Source: Candidatus Glassbacteria bacterium (lineage in GTDB: Bacteria; Gemmatimonadota; Glassbacteria; GWA2-58-10). Taken from it: DNA of 36,450 bases. This document shows, piece after piece, positions 13,983 through 20,543 of the stretch. The notes below the pieces were generated by a model. It ran no database searches. It saw only the letters and a list, made by a program, of their open reading frames with translations, and was not told the origin of the DNA. A program made the position numbers and the translations under genes. Within the stretch, counting starts at the first letter, position 1. The number at the start of each line of letters is the position of its first letter. Location of the stretch: NCBI GenBank assembly GCA_019456185.1, contig VRUH01000040.1:1-36450 (forward strand), in the 5' to 3' direction.

Positions 13983-15280
13983 TCCCTAGAATCCTCCGTA
14001 CTCCATGCGGTGATTTGGTCGGCGATTTCGCGATACTGGTTTTCCATACGGACTGCGGTGTCGAGCAGTAAATCCTGGCTAGGCTTGGGCAAATCCATTC
14101 CGAGGCTGATGAGGGGGGAGAGGGCGTCCAGGGCCTGATCGCCCAGCGCCACCGCCCGGTTGCAAAATTCGCGGGCGTTTTTCAGGGTGCCCTGCTCGCC
14201 CGCCATGCGGTGACGCTTATCCAACTCCGCGCCCAATTCCTCGATGCGCCGGTTGGCGTCGGATAGTTCCCCCTGGTTCCTGCGCATGTCGGAACGGAGT
14301 TCCCCGAAGCTGGCGCGGAGCGCGGAGATATTCCGGGGGGAGAGTTCCTCTCCCGCCTCCAACCGATCCATCAACGTTTCCCCGCGCCCTTCCAGGTCCC
14401 GCCGCTCGGCTTCCAGTTGCTCGATGCGCTTGAGCATGGCGTTTTTTTCGGTGTGCCATTCACCTCGGAAGAGTGTCACGGATTCATGGGATTCCAGCGC
14501 CTCTTGCCGGGCCTGGCCGACCGCGAAGTGCATGTCCGAGATGGCGTTCTTCCAGGCGTCCACGTCCTTACCGTTCTTGGGCAAATCCAGGACAACCTCT
14601 TCTCCGGCGGCATCGGTGTAGCGCAGTTGATGCCTGTCCTTCAGTTCCTCCAGGGTGGATTCCATCCCATTGGAATTGAGCACCTGGGCCAGCTTGAGCA
14701 ACTGGCGTTGGGGCACTTGGGAAACGCGTTTCCCAATTTCATCGCCGAAAGTTTCAATTATCCGGATCAGGTTTTCCGCCCATTTGCGGGTGCGGGTCTC
14801 ACCGAGAATCTTGAGTTGTCCCGCGTCGCAGAATTTACGGAAGGAGGGATAGCCGAAATAGAGGTAGCAGCGGCTTTCCTTGAAGTCGGCCACGGCGCGG
14901 CTGACCTCGTAGATGCCCTGGCGGACGGCGTGTTCGCCCTGAGCGAGGCGGTGGGAAACCTCATGCACCCGCTCGGCCAGTTCGGGTGTGATCGTAACCT
15001 TCTCGCCGGTATCCTCGTCCAGGATCACATCCCCCAGGATGGGCTTGGCTGGCCGAAGCTGTTGGGCCGCATCGGTGGAGCGCATAATCTGCGCGATGAG
15101 GCCGTTCTTTTGCGCCGCCTCATCCGTGGCCTTGGGGATTTTGCGGATGCCCAGCACTTTGCGGGCAATGGGCTTGATATCCGCCAGCGGCATTTCGCAG
15201 AAGGTCTTGGCGACTGCCGCCTTTTCCTCGGGCGTCCTGGCTTGCTGGAGGGCGGGAATGATGGCGGTGGTTTCGGTCAT
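13979..15280 (-). CDS. Large coiled-coil protein of unknown function, 433 aa
   Basis: The frame starts MTETTAIIPALQQARTPEEK. A middle part, ESRCYLYFGYPSFRKFCDAG then TRTRKWAENLIRIIETFGDE, looks like a DUF3102- or ParB-middle-like helical DNA-binding unit. Residues ~270-370 form a coiled coil (AMLKRIEQLEAERRDLEGRG, later RRIEELGAELDKRHR). It directly precedes the transposase (ATGA overlap) in the early operon, so a role in replication or transposition is likely, though unproven. Confidence 0.65.
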   Translation of the reverse strand: MTETTAIIPALQQARTPEEKAAVAKTFCEMPLADIKPIARKVLGIRKIPKATDEAAQKNGLIAQIMRSTDAAQQLRPAKPILGDVILDEDTGEKVTITPELAERVHEVSHRLAQGEHAVRQGIYEVSRAVADFKESRCYLYFGYPSFRKFCDAGQLKILGETRTRKWAENLIRIIETFGDEIGKRVSQVPQRQLLKLAQVLNSNGMESTLEELKDRHQLRYTDAAGEEVVLDLPKNGKDVDAWKNAISDMHFAVGQARQEALESHESVTLFRGEWHTEKNAMLKRIEQLEAERRDLEGRGETLMDRLEAGEELSPRNISALRASFGELRSDMRRNQGELSDANRRIEELGAELDKRHRMAGEQGTLKNAREFCNRAVALGDQALDALSPLISLGMDLPKPSQDLLLDTAVRMENQYREIADQITAWSTEDSRE

Positions 15281-15495
15281 TAGGGGGCCTTCCGTAAAGA
15301 GCGCCTGTCATCGACTTCGATATAGTCCACGCGGGCGTCGCTGAAACTGAATGCGTCGAAGTGGGAAAAGTTGAGTTGAGCCAATCGCGCCTTTTCCAGG
15401 GCGATGCGCTTGGCCTCCTCCTCGTTTTCGGCCACAACCTTCACATGCGCCCAGGCGGAAAGAGGGAGGGACAATTCGACCTTGAACCTGGGCAT
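15280..15495 (-). CDS. Hypothetical protein, 71 aa
   Basis: AAAGGAG is 6 bases before the ATG at 15495 (MPRFKVELSLPLSAWAHVKV); an ATG two codons earlier is too close to that site. The end overlaps the next start (TAATG). It has a beta-alpha-beta look (VKVVAENEEEAKRIALEKAR, then RVDYIEVDD). This resembles small phage proteins in which an amphipathic helix packs on strands. Family unknown. Confidence 0.6.
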   Translation of the reverse strand: MPRFKVELSLPLSAWAHVKVVAENEEEAKRIALEKARLAQLNFSHFDAFSFSDARVDYIEVDDRRSLRKAP

Positions 15496-15497
15496 GT

Positions 15498-16178
15498 TCA
15501 TCTCCTTTCCGGCTCATCGGCGGAAAAGCCTGAATCCGGCTCCCATCCAGGGCGGGGCTTGCTGGGATCGACAGGGAGGATGGGAGCGGTAATGGAGCGA
15601 TATTTGGCCCAGGCAGCCGAGGGGGAGAGGATTTTCCCGTGGGTAAGCAATTCCGCCAGGAGCATGACCCGGTATATCTGCCGGATCGCTTCCCACCCTT
15701 CCTTGAAGATGGCCCGGCAGGCGGGAGGTTTGATTACAGCCCCGTTGCCAAGAGCGAGCGCCGCTGCCTGGGCTTCCGTGAATTCCTTCATGTTGGCCGC
15801 AAGTTCCTCATTGGCCCGCGCCAGATCGAATTCTCCATCCAGCAAGGGCATGGGCACGGCGATGGAGTTGAGGTATTGGGCGAAGAGGGTCAGAAGTTGG
15901 GGATCGTCGCAAAATCTGGAAAGGACGATGGCCTTGGCGAGGGTGATGGGCACCTTGAGGCAGTAGTCCGAAAGCTGGCGGGTGGAGATGCCCAGGTGAT
16001 CGGCCACTTCCGCTTGCAAGACCGATTTTTTTACCTCGTATCCCGTGCGCTGCAACTGTACGGACTGCCGAGCGGCATACCAGCCCTCCAGCATGGTGCG
16101 CGTCACCCGGCAAATGTCCTGATGAACCCGGAGCTCGAATTTGGAACCGAGCTTGTGCCTGCCGTCGCCGGAGGTCAT
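15498..16178 (-). CDS. Helix-turn-helix-containing early protein, 226 aa
   Basis: The frame starts MTSGDGRHKLGSKFELRVHQ with an ATGA overlap. VLQAEVADHLGISTRQLSDY is a clear helix-turn-helix, followed by LAKAIVLSRFCDDPQLLTLF, which resembles phage replication/regulatory proteins of the CII-like kind. The C-terminal third has helices and a Pro-rich tail. It probably binds DNA in the early phase; specific function unknown. Confidence 0.6.
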   Translation of the reverse strand: MTSGDGRHKLGSKFELRVHQDICRVTRTMLEGWYAARQSVQLQRTGYEVKKSVLQAEVADHLGISTRQLSDYCLKVPITLAKAIVLSRFCDDPQLLTLFAQYLNSIAVPMPLLDGEFDLARANEELAANMKEFTEAQAAALALGNGAVIKPPACRAIFKEGWEAIRQIYRVMLLAELLTHGKILSPSAAWAKYRSITAPILPVDPSKPRPGWEPDSGFSADEPERR

Positions 16179-17350
16179 GAGCCACCTCCCGGCAAGGGGA
16201 TGCTTGCGGGGTTTTCGGTGGAAAGAAACCGCGCCACGAGTTGCTCCAACTTGGCAGCGCTGATCGTCGGCTGGCCCAAGGCCGTGTGCTCGAAGTGCTT
16301 GTTCAAAAGCCACAGGTCGCGCTTGTTGACCTGTTCCCGTTTGCACCACTCATTGATGGAAAGGCCGGACTCGATGATCTTTGATTTTACCGTGCGTATC
16401 AGGCGGCGGATGGTGACTTCATCCGCCAACGCGCCGAAGTCCTGAACCGGTTCAGGGCGGGCCGGTTCAGGTGGTTCAGACTGGGGGCCGGAGGTCTGAA
16501 CCGGTTCAGGGGAAACCCGCGCCGGGCTTGGCTGAACCGGTGGTTCAGAGGGAGCGGCCAACCCATTGTGAACCGGTTCAGGCATGGCTTTCCGAACCGG
16601 TTCAGGCGATTGAACCGCCCCCTCCAATATCATCGCCCGAGCCAGCCTGCGGACGGCCAGGACGTTTCCCCATTGGAAGAAGAGCAGAGCCAACGCCTGC
16701 ATCCCGTAGAAGAGCCAACGCTGCCAGGACAGCAATGGGAGCGCGGACAGGCTTGTCCGCGCTCCAGCAAGAGGCAGGCCGAATCCTGAACCGGCGCTAC
16801 GGGTTGCGGACAAGCCTGTCCGCAACCCGATTGCAGGGGGGGTTGCGCTGAGTTCGCGGAGTTCGGCCCGCTTTGTTTCAATTTTAGCTTGGGTGGACTC
16901 GATGATCTCCAGCCACCCGGCCCGCGTCTTGCTGTTTTCCTCGTACCGTTTTTTCGAGGCTGACAGCCCGGCGATTTCCTTTTGCAGTTCGGCCTCGCTC
17001 TTGACGGCGGATTCGGCACTCGCCTCGGCCAACCGGCCCGCCTCGTGGATGGGACGGGCCAGTTCATACTGCGGGGCCAGCAGCAGCATCGCCGTGAGAA
17101 GCAAGGCCGGAACGATCCACCACCTTCCCCGAACCCAAAAGGTGAGGGCGAGCAACTCAAGCCCGAGGGAGAGGGGGATGCCGGTCCACCCGGCAGCGGC
17201 GATCCAGAAGGCGATGCCGTGGAACTGCACCAGGCCCAGGCCGATAAGGAGGATCAAGGCCCAGAAGGGATGCTCCCACGCGGCGGATGCCGCTCTGCTG
17301 AAAAATCCGCTGTGCTTTTTCGATGTTTTCACTTCCGAATCCCCCTGCAT
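16175..17350 (-). CDS. Membrane and coiled-coil protein with C-terminal HTH and two palindromic-element inserts
   Basis: About 391 residues. Hydrophobic segments are at ~29-51, 55-73 and 77-92. A coiled coil covers ~108-168, followed by another membrane segment (~208-233), a Glu-Pro-Val-rich linker (~249-305), and a C-terminal helical unit with the HTH-like GLSINEWCKREQVNKRD. Residues 175-184 (GLRTGLSATR) and 196-205 (GARTSLSALP) are encoded by palindromic elements in frame. The start is unsure: ATG 17350 has a weak leader, while GTG 17332 has GGGGG 8 bases upstream. A 17416 start inside another element is less likely. It stands near the start of the early operon; function unknown. Confidence 0.65.
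   Translation of the reverse strand: MQGDSEVKTSKKHSGFFSRAASAAWEHPFWALILLIGLGLVQFHGIAFWIAAAGWTGIPLSLGLELLALTFWVRGRWWIVPALLLTAMLLLAPQYELARPIHEAGRLAEASAESAVKSEAELQKEIAGLSASKKRYEENSKTRAGWLEIIESTQAKIETKRAELRELSATPPAIGLRTGLSATRSAGSGFGLPLAGARTSLSALPLLSWQRWLFYGMQALALLFFQWGNVLAVRRLARAMILEGAVQSPEPVRKAMPEPVHNGLAAPSEPPVQPSPARVSPEPVQTSGPQSEPPEPARPEPVQDFGALADEVTIRRLIRTVKSKIIESGLSINEWCKREQVNKRDLWLLNKHFEHTALGQPTISAAKLEQLVARFLSTENPASIPLPGGGS
16443..16606. repeat. Four near-identical copies of the palindrome TGAACCGGTTCA in a Pro-rich linker
   Basis: TGAACCGGTTCA occurs at 16443-16454, 16497-16508 and 16569-16580, with CGAACCGGTTCA at about 16593-16604 and partial copies between. On the minus strand these encode the repeated E-P-V-(Q/H/R) linker of the membrane protein. 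The 12-bp motif is self-complementary, so it could also serve as a protein-binding site; whether selection acts on peptide or on DNA is not known. Confidence 0.75.
16737..16765 (-). repeat. Palindromic element copy inside a coding region
   Basis: GGAGCGCGGACAGGCTTGTC followed by CGCGCTCC, a perfect outer stem. In the membrane protein gene it encodes GARTSLSALP. Confidence 0.9.
16801..16828 (+). repeat. Palindromic element copy inside a coding region
   Basis: GGGTTGCGGACAAGCCTGTC followed by CGCAACCC, a perfect outer stem. In the membrane protein gene it encodes GLRTGLSATR, 36 bases upstream of its sister insert. Confidence 0.9.
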
Positions 17351-17385
17351 GATGAAGTGTTTTATTGAGTTGCCGTCCGTGATAC

Positions 17386-17414
17386 GGGGTGCGGACAAGC
17401 CTGTCCGCGCCCCC
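17386..17414 (+). repeat. Palindromic element copy upstream of the membrane protein gene
   Basis: GGGTGCGGACAAGCCTGTCC followed by GCGCCCCC. It lies between the membrane protein gene and the small gene at 17429 and could fold in the early transcript. Confidence 0.9.
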
Positions 17415-17428
17415 ATGATCGAAAGGGA

Positions 17429-17629
17429 TCAGGCGGCGTGGGTCTGCTTATCCAGTGCGGCAAATTCCTTGCGCCAGCGTTCGGCCAGCAGTTGGGCCGC
17501 GAGGATGCGCCTCGTATCGGACGCGGCGGCGAGATAAAGCACCGCCCATTTGCGGTCGCCCAAGATGCGGGAGAGCCGGGCTTTTCCCAGATACCGCCCG
17601 TGGCGGTGGATGTGCTTGAGGATATTCAT
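17429..17629 (-). CDS. Hypothetical basic protein, 66 aa
   Basis: The frame begins MNILKHIHRHGRYLGKARLS with AGGGGAACCC before the ATG. It is mostly helical and basic (RILAAQLLAERWRKEFAALD). It is the second gene of the early operon. No family is recognised; size and position recall the small early regulators or host-killing peptides of Mu, with no direct support. Confidence 0.55.
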   Translation of the reverse strand: MNILKHIHRHGRYLGKARLSRILGDRKWAVLYLAAASDTRRILAAQLLAERWRKEFAALDKQTHAA

Positions 17630-17650
17630 GGGTTCCCCTGCTGTTCGGGT

Positions 17651-17908
17651 TTAGGCGGCGTTGTTGGGATAGTCCCGCCAGAGGGCGGAGAAGCCGGAGC
17701 CGAGTTGTTGCTCCAGGAAGGCGATGACCGGCACAGAGTTGATGCGTCCGGCGATGGCCCGCCCGATGGAATCGGCCTTGAGACCAGTGGCCTGCTCGAT
17801 GTCGGTAATGGAGATGCCCTTCTGGGACATCAGCACTTCGACTTGCTTCTTGCGCTCGCGAAGAAGTCGGTCGATGTGTGTCGTCTTTTGGTTTTTTACC
17901 TGTGACAT
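17651..17908 (-). CDS. Cro/Ner-like small HTH regulator
   Basis: An 85-residue protein, first gene of the leftward operon, divergent from the repressor. After a basic leader, VEVLMSQKGISITDIEQATG followed by LKADSIGRAIAGR is a helix-turn-helix of the lambda-repressor type. Position and size match Ner (Mu) or Cro: it would shut down the repressor promoter and tune early transcription. The ribosome site is weak. Confidence 0.65.
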   Translation of the reverse strand: MSQVKNQKTTHIDRLLRERKKQVEVLMSQKGISITDIEQATGLKADSIGRAIAGRINSVPVIAFLEQQLGSGFSALWRDYPNNAA

Positions 17909-17974
17909 GGCGGCTCATGTGTTATGCAATAGGATTTTCCCGTTCCGAGATTGGGAGCGGATAGCGTTACGGAA

Positions 17975-18004
17975 ACCATAAGTGATCTAAAATCACAAAG
18001 TCAA
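17975..18004 (-). promoter_or_regulatory. Leftward early promoter
   Basis: On the minus strand TTGACT (18004-17999) and TATGGT (17980-17975) are separated by 18 bases. The -35 matches the consensus at five of six positions, the -10 at four. It points into the Ner-like gene at 17908. The GTGA-N7-TCAC operator lies wholly in the spacer, so repressor binding would block polymerase. I see only a weak opposing promoter for the repressor (TAAAAT at 17988-17993). Confidence 0.7.
17982..17996. promoter_or_regulatory. Operator 1: GTGA-N7-TCAC
   Basis: GTGATCTAAAATCAC is an inverted repeat with five-base arms and lies between the -35 and -10 of the leftward promoter. Its half-sites match those of operator 2, 31 bp away (about three helical turns). 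Confidence 0.7.
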
Positions 18005-18011
18005 GTAAAAA

Positions 18012-18028
18012 TGTGACTACAAATCACA
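18012..18028. promoter_or_regulatory. Operator 2: overlaps the repressor start codon
   Basis: TGTGACTACAAATCACA is an inverted repeat with TGTGA/TCACA arms and a seven-base spacer. The GTG start codon of the repressor gene lies inside its left arm, so the site can serve in autorepression. Confidence 0.7.
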
Positions 18029-18459
18029 ATCCATTTGAAGAGACCTTCGGAGACCGGCTAGCTGCGTTGATAAAATCCCTTGGGAAAGGCCGGGATGAAT
18101 TCGGGACAAGCCTTGGTGTGCGTAGGGAACATATCTCAAGGTTGGTTTCCGGGAAGGCGGTGCCGAGCGAAACCCTGATCATCGCCATTACCTGCCTGTA
18201 CGGGGTGAACAGGGCATGGCTTGAGTCGGGTGAAGAACCGATGTTCGCCCCAACATCGAAAATGGTGAATGAGTCGGAGGTGCTACGTGCCTACCGGGAA
18301 GATATTGAGATTCTGCATCGCCGGATCGAGGAACTGGTCAATGAAAATCAGCGGATAGGCAAGAAATTGGGCAAGAAAAAACTGGAGGAAATCGGGAGGG
18401 AAGTGCGGGAGAAGAAACCAGCGGCCTATAATCATGTCGCTGAAAATACGGAATGCTGA
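18013..18459 (+). CDS. Phage repressor, XRE-family HTH with C-terminal coiled coil
   Basis: A 148-residue protein starting with GTG. The segment from about residue 12 (GDRLAALIKSLGKGRDEFGT, then SLGVRREHISRLVSGKAVPS) is an XRE-type helix-turn-helix, followed by the hydrophobic LYGVNRAWLESGEEPMF typical of phage XRE regulators. A charged helix (DIEILHRRIEELVNENQRIG) may dimerise it. No Lys/Ser peptidase motif for RecA-stimulated cleavage is seen, so induction would be by another route. No ribosome site precedes the GTG, so translation may be leaderless or nearly so. Confidence 0.8.
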   Translation: MTTNHNPFEETFGDRLAALIKSLGKGRDEFGTSLGVRREHISRLVSGKAVPSETLIIAITCLYGVNRAWLESGEEPMFAPTSKMVNESEVLRAYREDIEILHRRIEELVNENQRIGKKLGKKKLEEIGREVREKKPAAYNHVAENTEC

Positions 18460-18477
18460 GAATGGGAGGTCTTGAAG

Positions 18478-18807
18478 ATGAACAAGCTGGCAATCCTGAT
18501 TGCAGCCTTGGTATTGGTTTCCTCATTGACAGGCAATGCATTTGGCCAGGCGGACTGCGCTCTTCTGAAAGCGGAGATCGAGAAATTCCAGGATGCGGTA
18601 TCCGGGTTAAATAGCGCGATTTTTATCGCCGCCATGATCGAAGAGGAACTGTCCGTTAAGAAAATGCAGGCACTCGGCAATACAATGGGTGATCAAAAGG
18701 TTCGGTCGGTCGTAAAGAAACAAGAGGAGGCCCTCATAAAACAAAAAAAAGCCGTTCTCGACGCCGCCGGATGTGGGGCCAAGAAGAGCGGAAAGGAAAG
18801 CGATTGA
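18478..18807 (+). CDS. Secreted small protein of unknown function (moron-like)
   Basis: A 109-residue protein with GGGAGGT 8-9 bases before the ATG. It has a classic signal peptide: MNKLAILIAALVLVSSLTGN ending at an A-F-G-Q-A cleavage-like site. The mature part is helical with two Cys (D-C-A-L-L near the start, G-C-G-A-K near the end) that could pair. It follows the repressor by 18 bases, so it may be expressed in the lysogen, as in lysogenic-conversion or superinfection-exclusion genes. That role is inference. Confidence 0.65.
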   Translation: MNKLAILIAALVLVSSLTGNAFGQADCALLKAEIEKFQDAVSGLNSAIFIAAMIEEELSVKKMQALGNTMGDQKVRSVVKKQEEALIKQKKAVLDAAGCGAKKSGKESD

Positions 18808-19029
18808 CATCCCATCCCCAACCGCGCTAGCGGTGGGGTATCCTCCAGCGCGAACCACGCACCGCAACAAATCCAACAAAAGCAACACTCCCAATAGACC
18901 CAACACTCCCCTTTTAGATGTATGGCGCGTCCGCCATGCTGGGTTGATCGGAGCTACAGGAGGCGGACAAGCCTGTCCGCGTCCCCATGGCGTCCGATTT
19001 CTGAATAACCCAGCACATGGAGGTGCCCT
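18808..19029. other. Intergenic region with hairpin and C-rich, G-poor leader
   Basis: 18816-18838 is a hairpin (CCCCA-A-CCGC-GCTA-GCGG-TGGGG, one bulged base) without a U-run. It is followed by about 60 bases that are C/A-rich with few G (18852-18912), unlike the surrounding GC-balanced DNA. A palindromic-element copy lies at 18959. There is no gene. The composition is like a Rho-utilisation region and it separates the immunity genes from lysis genes. Confidence 0.5.
18959..18987 (+). repeat. Palindromic element copy upstream of the endolysin gene
   Basis: GAGGCGGACAAGCCTGTCCG followed by CGTCCCC. The inner stem is intact; the outer stem is imperfect. It sits 43 bases before the transglycosylase ATG. 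Confidence 0.85.
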
Positions 19030-19728
19030 ATGGACACCGTTTTCAACATCATCACCGCGCTGTTCGCCCTGGTGATCGCTCTGGTCGCCTCGGGGATCGC
19101 GATCCGAGTATTCGACAAGTACCTCTTCCCCACGGTTGATTTCGCAGACCACCTGTCCGGCGGCAATGGGGCCGTGGGCAAGGTCGTGGCGGCGATCATC
19201 GTGATGACCTTCTTCACCGCAGCTTGGGTGATGGCCGCTCCTCCCGATTACAACCGCTATGACGCGCAGTTCCGGAAATGGGGCAAATGGGAATTCGGGC
19301 GGACGGTCGATTGGCGTCACTTCAAGGCGCAGGGCCTCACCGAATCCCTCCTCAATCCCGGCCTCTGTTCTCACGTGGGAGCCTGCGGGGTGATGCAGTT
19401 CATGCCCGCCACCGCCGTCGCCATGGGAGTGACCAACCGATTTGACGCGAAGCAATCGATCCGGGGCGGAATCAAATACGACAAGCGGCTCTGGGATCAA
19501 TTCACCGCGCCGAGGCCGAAACTGGATCGCCTCGCCTTTACTTTCATGGCCTACAACGCGGGACTTGGAAACGTACTGATCTGGCAGAAACAGGCCGTGG
19601 CCGCTGGTGTGAATCCGAACCTGTTCGAGACTCTCAAACCCTGGGTGTGGAAGGAACCGCGTGGATATGTGGAACGTTCGCGGCGCTGGTATGCCCGCCT
19701 GAAAAGGAACAAGCGATGGACTGGTTGA
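19030..19728 (+). CDS. Membrane-anchored lytic transglycosylase (phage endolysin)
   Basis: A 232-residue protein with two N-terminal membrane segments (~5-27 and ~49-69) and a C-terminal SLT-type domain. The likely catalytic Glu is E105 in G-L-T-E-S-L-L-N-P. It is followed by G-A-C-G-V-M-Q-F-M-P (118-126) and, further on, A-Y-N-A-G-L-G-N, the standard SLT motifs. It would cut peptidoglycan at lysis. The two-helix anchor is unusual for a phage endolysin and may hold it in the inner membrane. GGAGGTGCCC precedes the ATG. Confidence 0.85.
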   Translation: MDTVFNIITALFALVIALVASGIAIRVFDKYLFPTVDFADHLSGGNGAVGKVVAAIIVMTFFTAAWVMAAPPDYNRYDAQFRKWGKWEFGRTVDWRHFKAQGLTESLLNPGLCSHVGACGVMQFMPATAVAMGVTNRFDAKQSIRGGIKYDKRLWDQFTAPRPKLDRLAFTFMAYNAGLGNVLIWQKQAVAAGVNPNLFETLKPWVWKEPRGYVERSRRWYARLKRNKRWTG

Positions 19729-19934
19729 TTTCTCTTTTCGGCGGGGCGGCTGACCTGCTGGGCGGGTGGCTGTTCGGCGGCCTGAAGATCGCCCTGGCAG
19801 CCATCCCAGCCATCGGCTACGCGGCGGTGGCCTATTTTCGCTCCCGCAAGTCGCAAAAGCTGTTCACCGTGAAGGACGCGGTGATCCTGCTGGTAATCGG
19901 CGCGATTCTATTCCTGGTGCTCTGGGTCGGCTGA
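19716..19934 (+). CDS. Putative holin, 72 aa
   Basis: The ATG at 19716 overlaps the transglycosylase end by 13 bases. Two hydrophobic segments (LLGGWLFGGLKIALAAIPAI and AVILLVIGAILFLVLWVG) are joined by a basic loop (RSRKSQK). Size, topology and position next to the lytic enzyme fit a holin, but the sequence gives no family match by eye. Confidence 0.6.
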   Translation: MDWLISLFGGAADLLGGWLFGGLKIALAAIPAIGYAAVAYFRSRKSQKLFTVKDAVILLVIGAILFLVLWVG

Positions 19935-19942
19935 TTTATAAG

Positions 19943-19968
19943 GGCTGCGGACAAGCCTGTCGGCTTTA
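19943..19968 (+). repeat. Degenerate palindromic element copy
   Basis: GGGCTGCGGACAAGCCTGTC is intact, but the right arm turns into GGCTTT and no longer pairs. It directly precedes a second hairpin with the same loop core. Confidence 0.75.
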
Positions 19969-19971
19969 TGC

Positions 19972-19999
19972 CCCTAGCCACAAGCCTGCGGCGAGGGGT
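19972..19999 (+). repeat. Variant palindromic element with a different stem
   Basis: CCCCTAGCC (19972-19980), loop ACAAGCCTGC, then GGCGAGGGG (19991-19999). The ACAAGCCTG core matches the main family, while both stem arms have changed together to GCC/GGC and CCCC/GGGG. Confidence 0.7.
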
Positions 20000-20028
20000 T
20001 AACCACAGCCCCAGATACGGGGCGGAGA

Positions 20029-20286
20029 ATGAGCGAGTTGGACCTGTATGAACGCAAAAAGACGGACAAGATCGCGGAGGACTCCGCCGCAACCCGCGTC
20101 ATCGTGGAACGCATCGAGACCGGCATCCGGGAGATCAAGGCGAAGGATGCGGAGCAGGACAAGCGCATCGGAAAGCTGGAACGCAAACAATCGGCCATGA
20201 CCGGCATCGGGGCATTGCTCGCGCTGTTCTTCGGGGCGGCCATCACGCTGCTGGCCGGGTGGTTCGGGAAAGGAGGCGCGGGATGA
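20029..20286 (+). CDS. Tail-anchored coiled-coil membrane protein, 85 aa
   Basis: The frame starts MSELDLYERKKTDKIAEDSA, with GGGGCGGAGA before the ATG. It has a charged helix (VERIETGIREIKAKDAEQDK, then RIGKLERKQ) followed by a single C-terminal membrane segment (GIGALLALFFGAAITLLAGW). This topology, in the lysis cluster, resembles accessory holin or spanin-like proteins such as the hemolysin XhlA-type family. Function is inferred from position. Confidence 0.6.
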   Translation: MSELDLYERKKTDKIAEDSAATRVIVERIETGIREIKAKDAEQDKRIGKLERKQSAMTGIGALLALFFGAAITLLAGWFGKGGAG

Positions 20287-20543
20287 CCAAGCTCATTTTC
20301 TTTATCTGGCTGGCGGTGATCTGGGGGGAAACTCCCGCCTACGTGGAGCGGGAAATTGCCACAACCAAGAGGGCCTGGGGCGCAGGATGCGCCGCGATCC
20401 ACCGGGAAGCGCGGATTGAATACGAGGCGGATTATCGAATCCGGAAAGGCAAGCCTGCCGTAATTCTGACGGGCACCTGTTTCCAGCTAGAACCACAAGA
20501 CACCAAGGAAGGTGAAGATGGGAACCAAGACGACAAAAATTAA
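20283..20543 (+). CDS. Small protein with N-terminal membrane/signal segment, 86 aa
   Basis: ATGA overlap with the coiled-coil gene. It starts MTKLIFFIWLAVIWGETPAY, a short signal- or anchor-like stretch, then a polar part with two Cys (G-C-A-A-I and G-T-C-F-Q). The C-terminus is acidic (DTKEGEDGNQDD) and overlaps the Gam start by 26 bases. It could be a spanin component, but no lipobox is seen. Family unknown. Confidence 0.55.
   Translation: MTKLIFFIWLAVIWGETPAYVEREIATTKRAWGAGCAAIHREARIEYEADYRIRKGKPAVILTGTCFQLEPQDTKEGEDGNQDDKN

Noticed and set aside
17351-17416. A start for the membrane protein inside the palindromic element at 17386
   Set aside because: The in-frame ATG exists (MGARTGLSAPR) but lacks a ribosome site; it cannot be wholly excluded given that elements do add peptides elsewhere.
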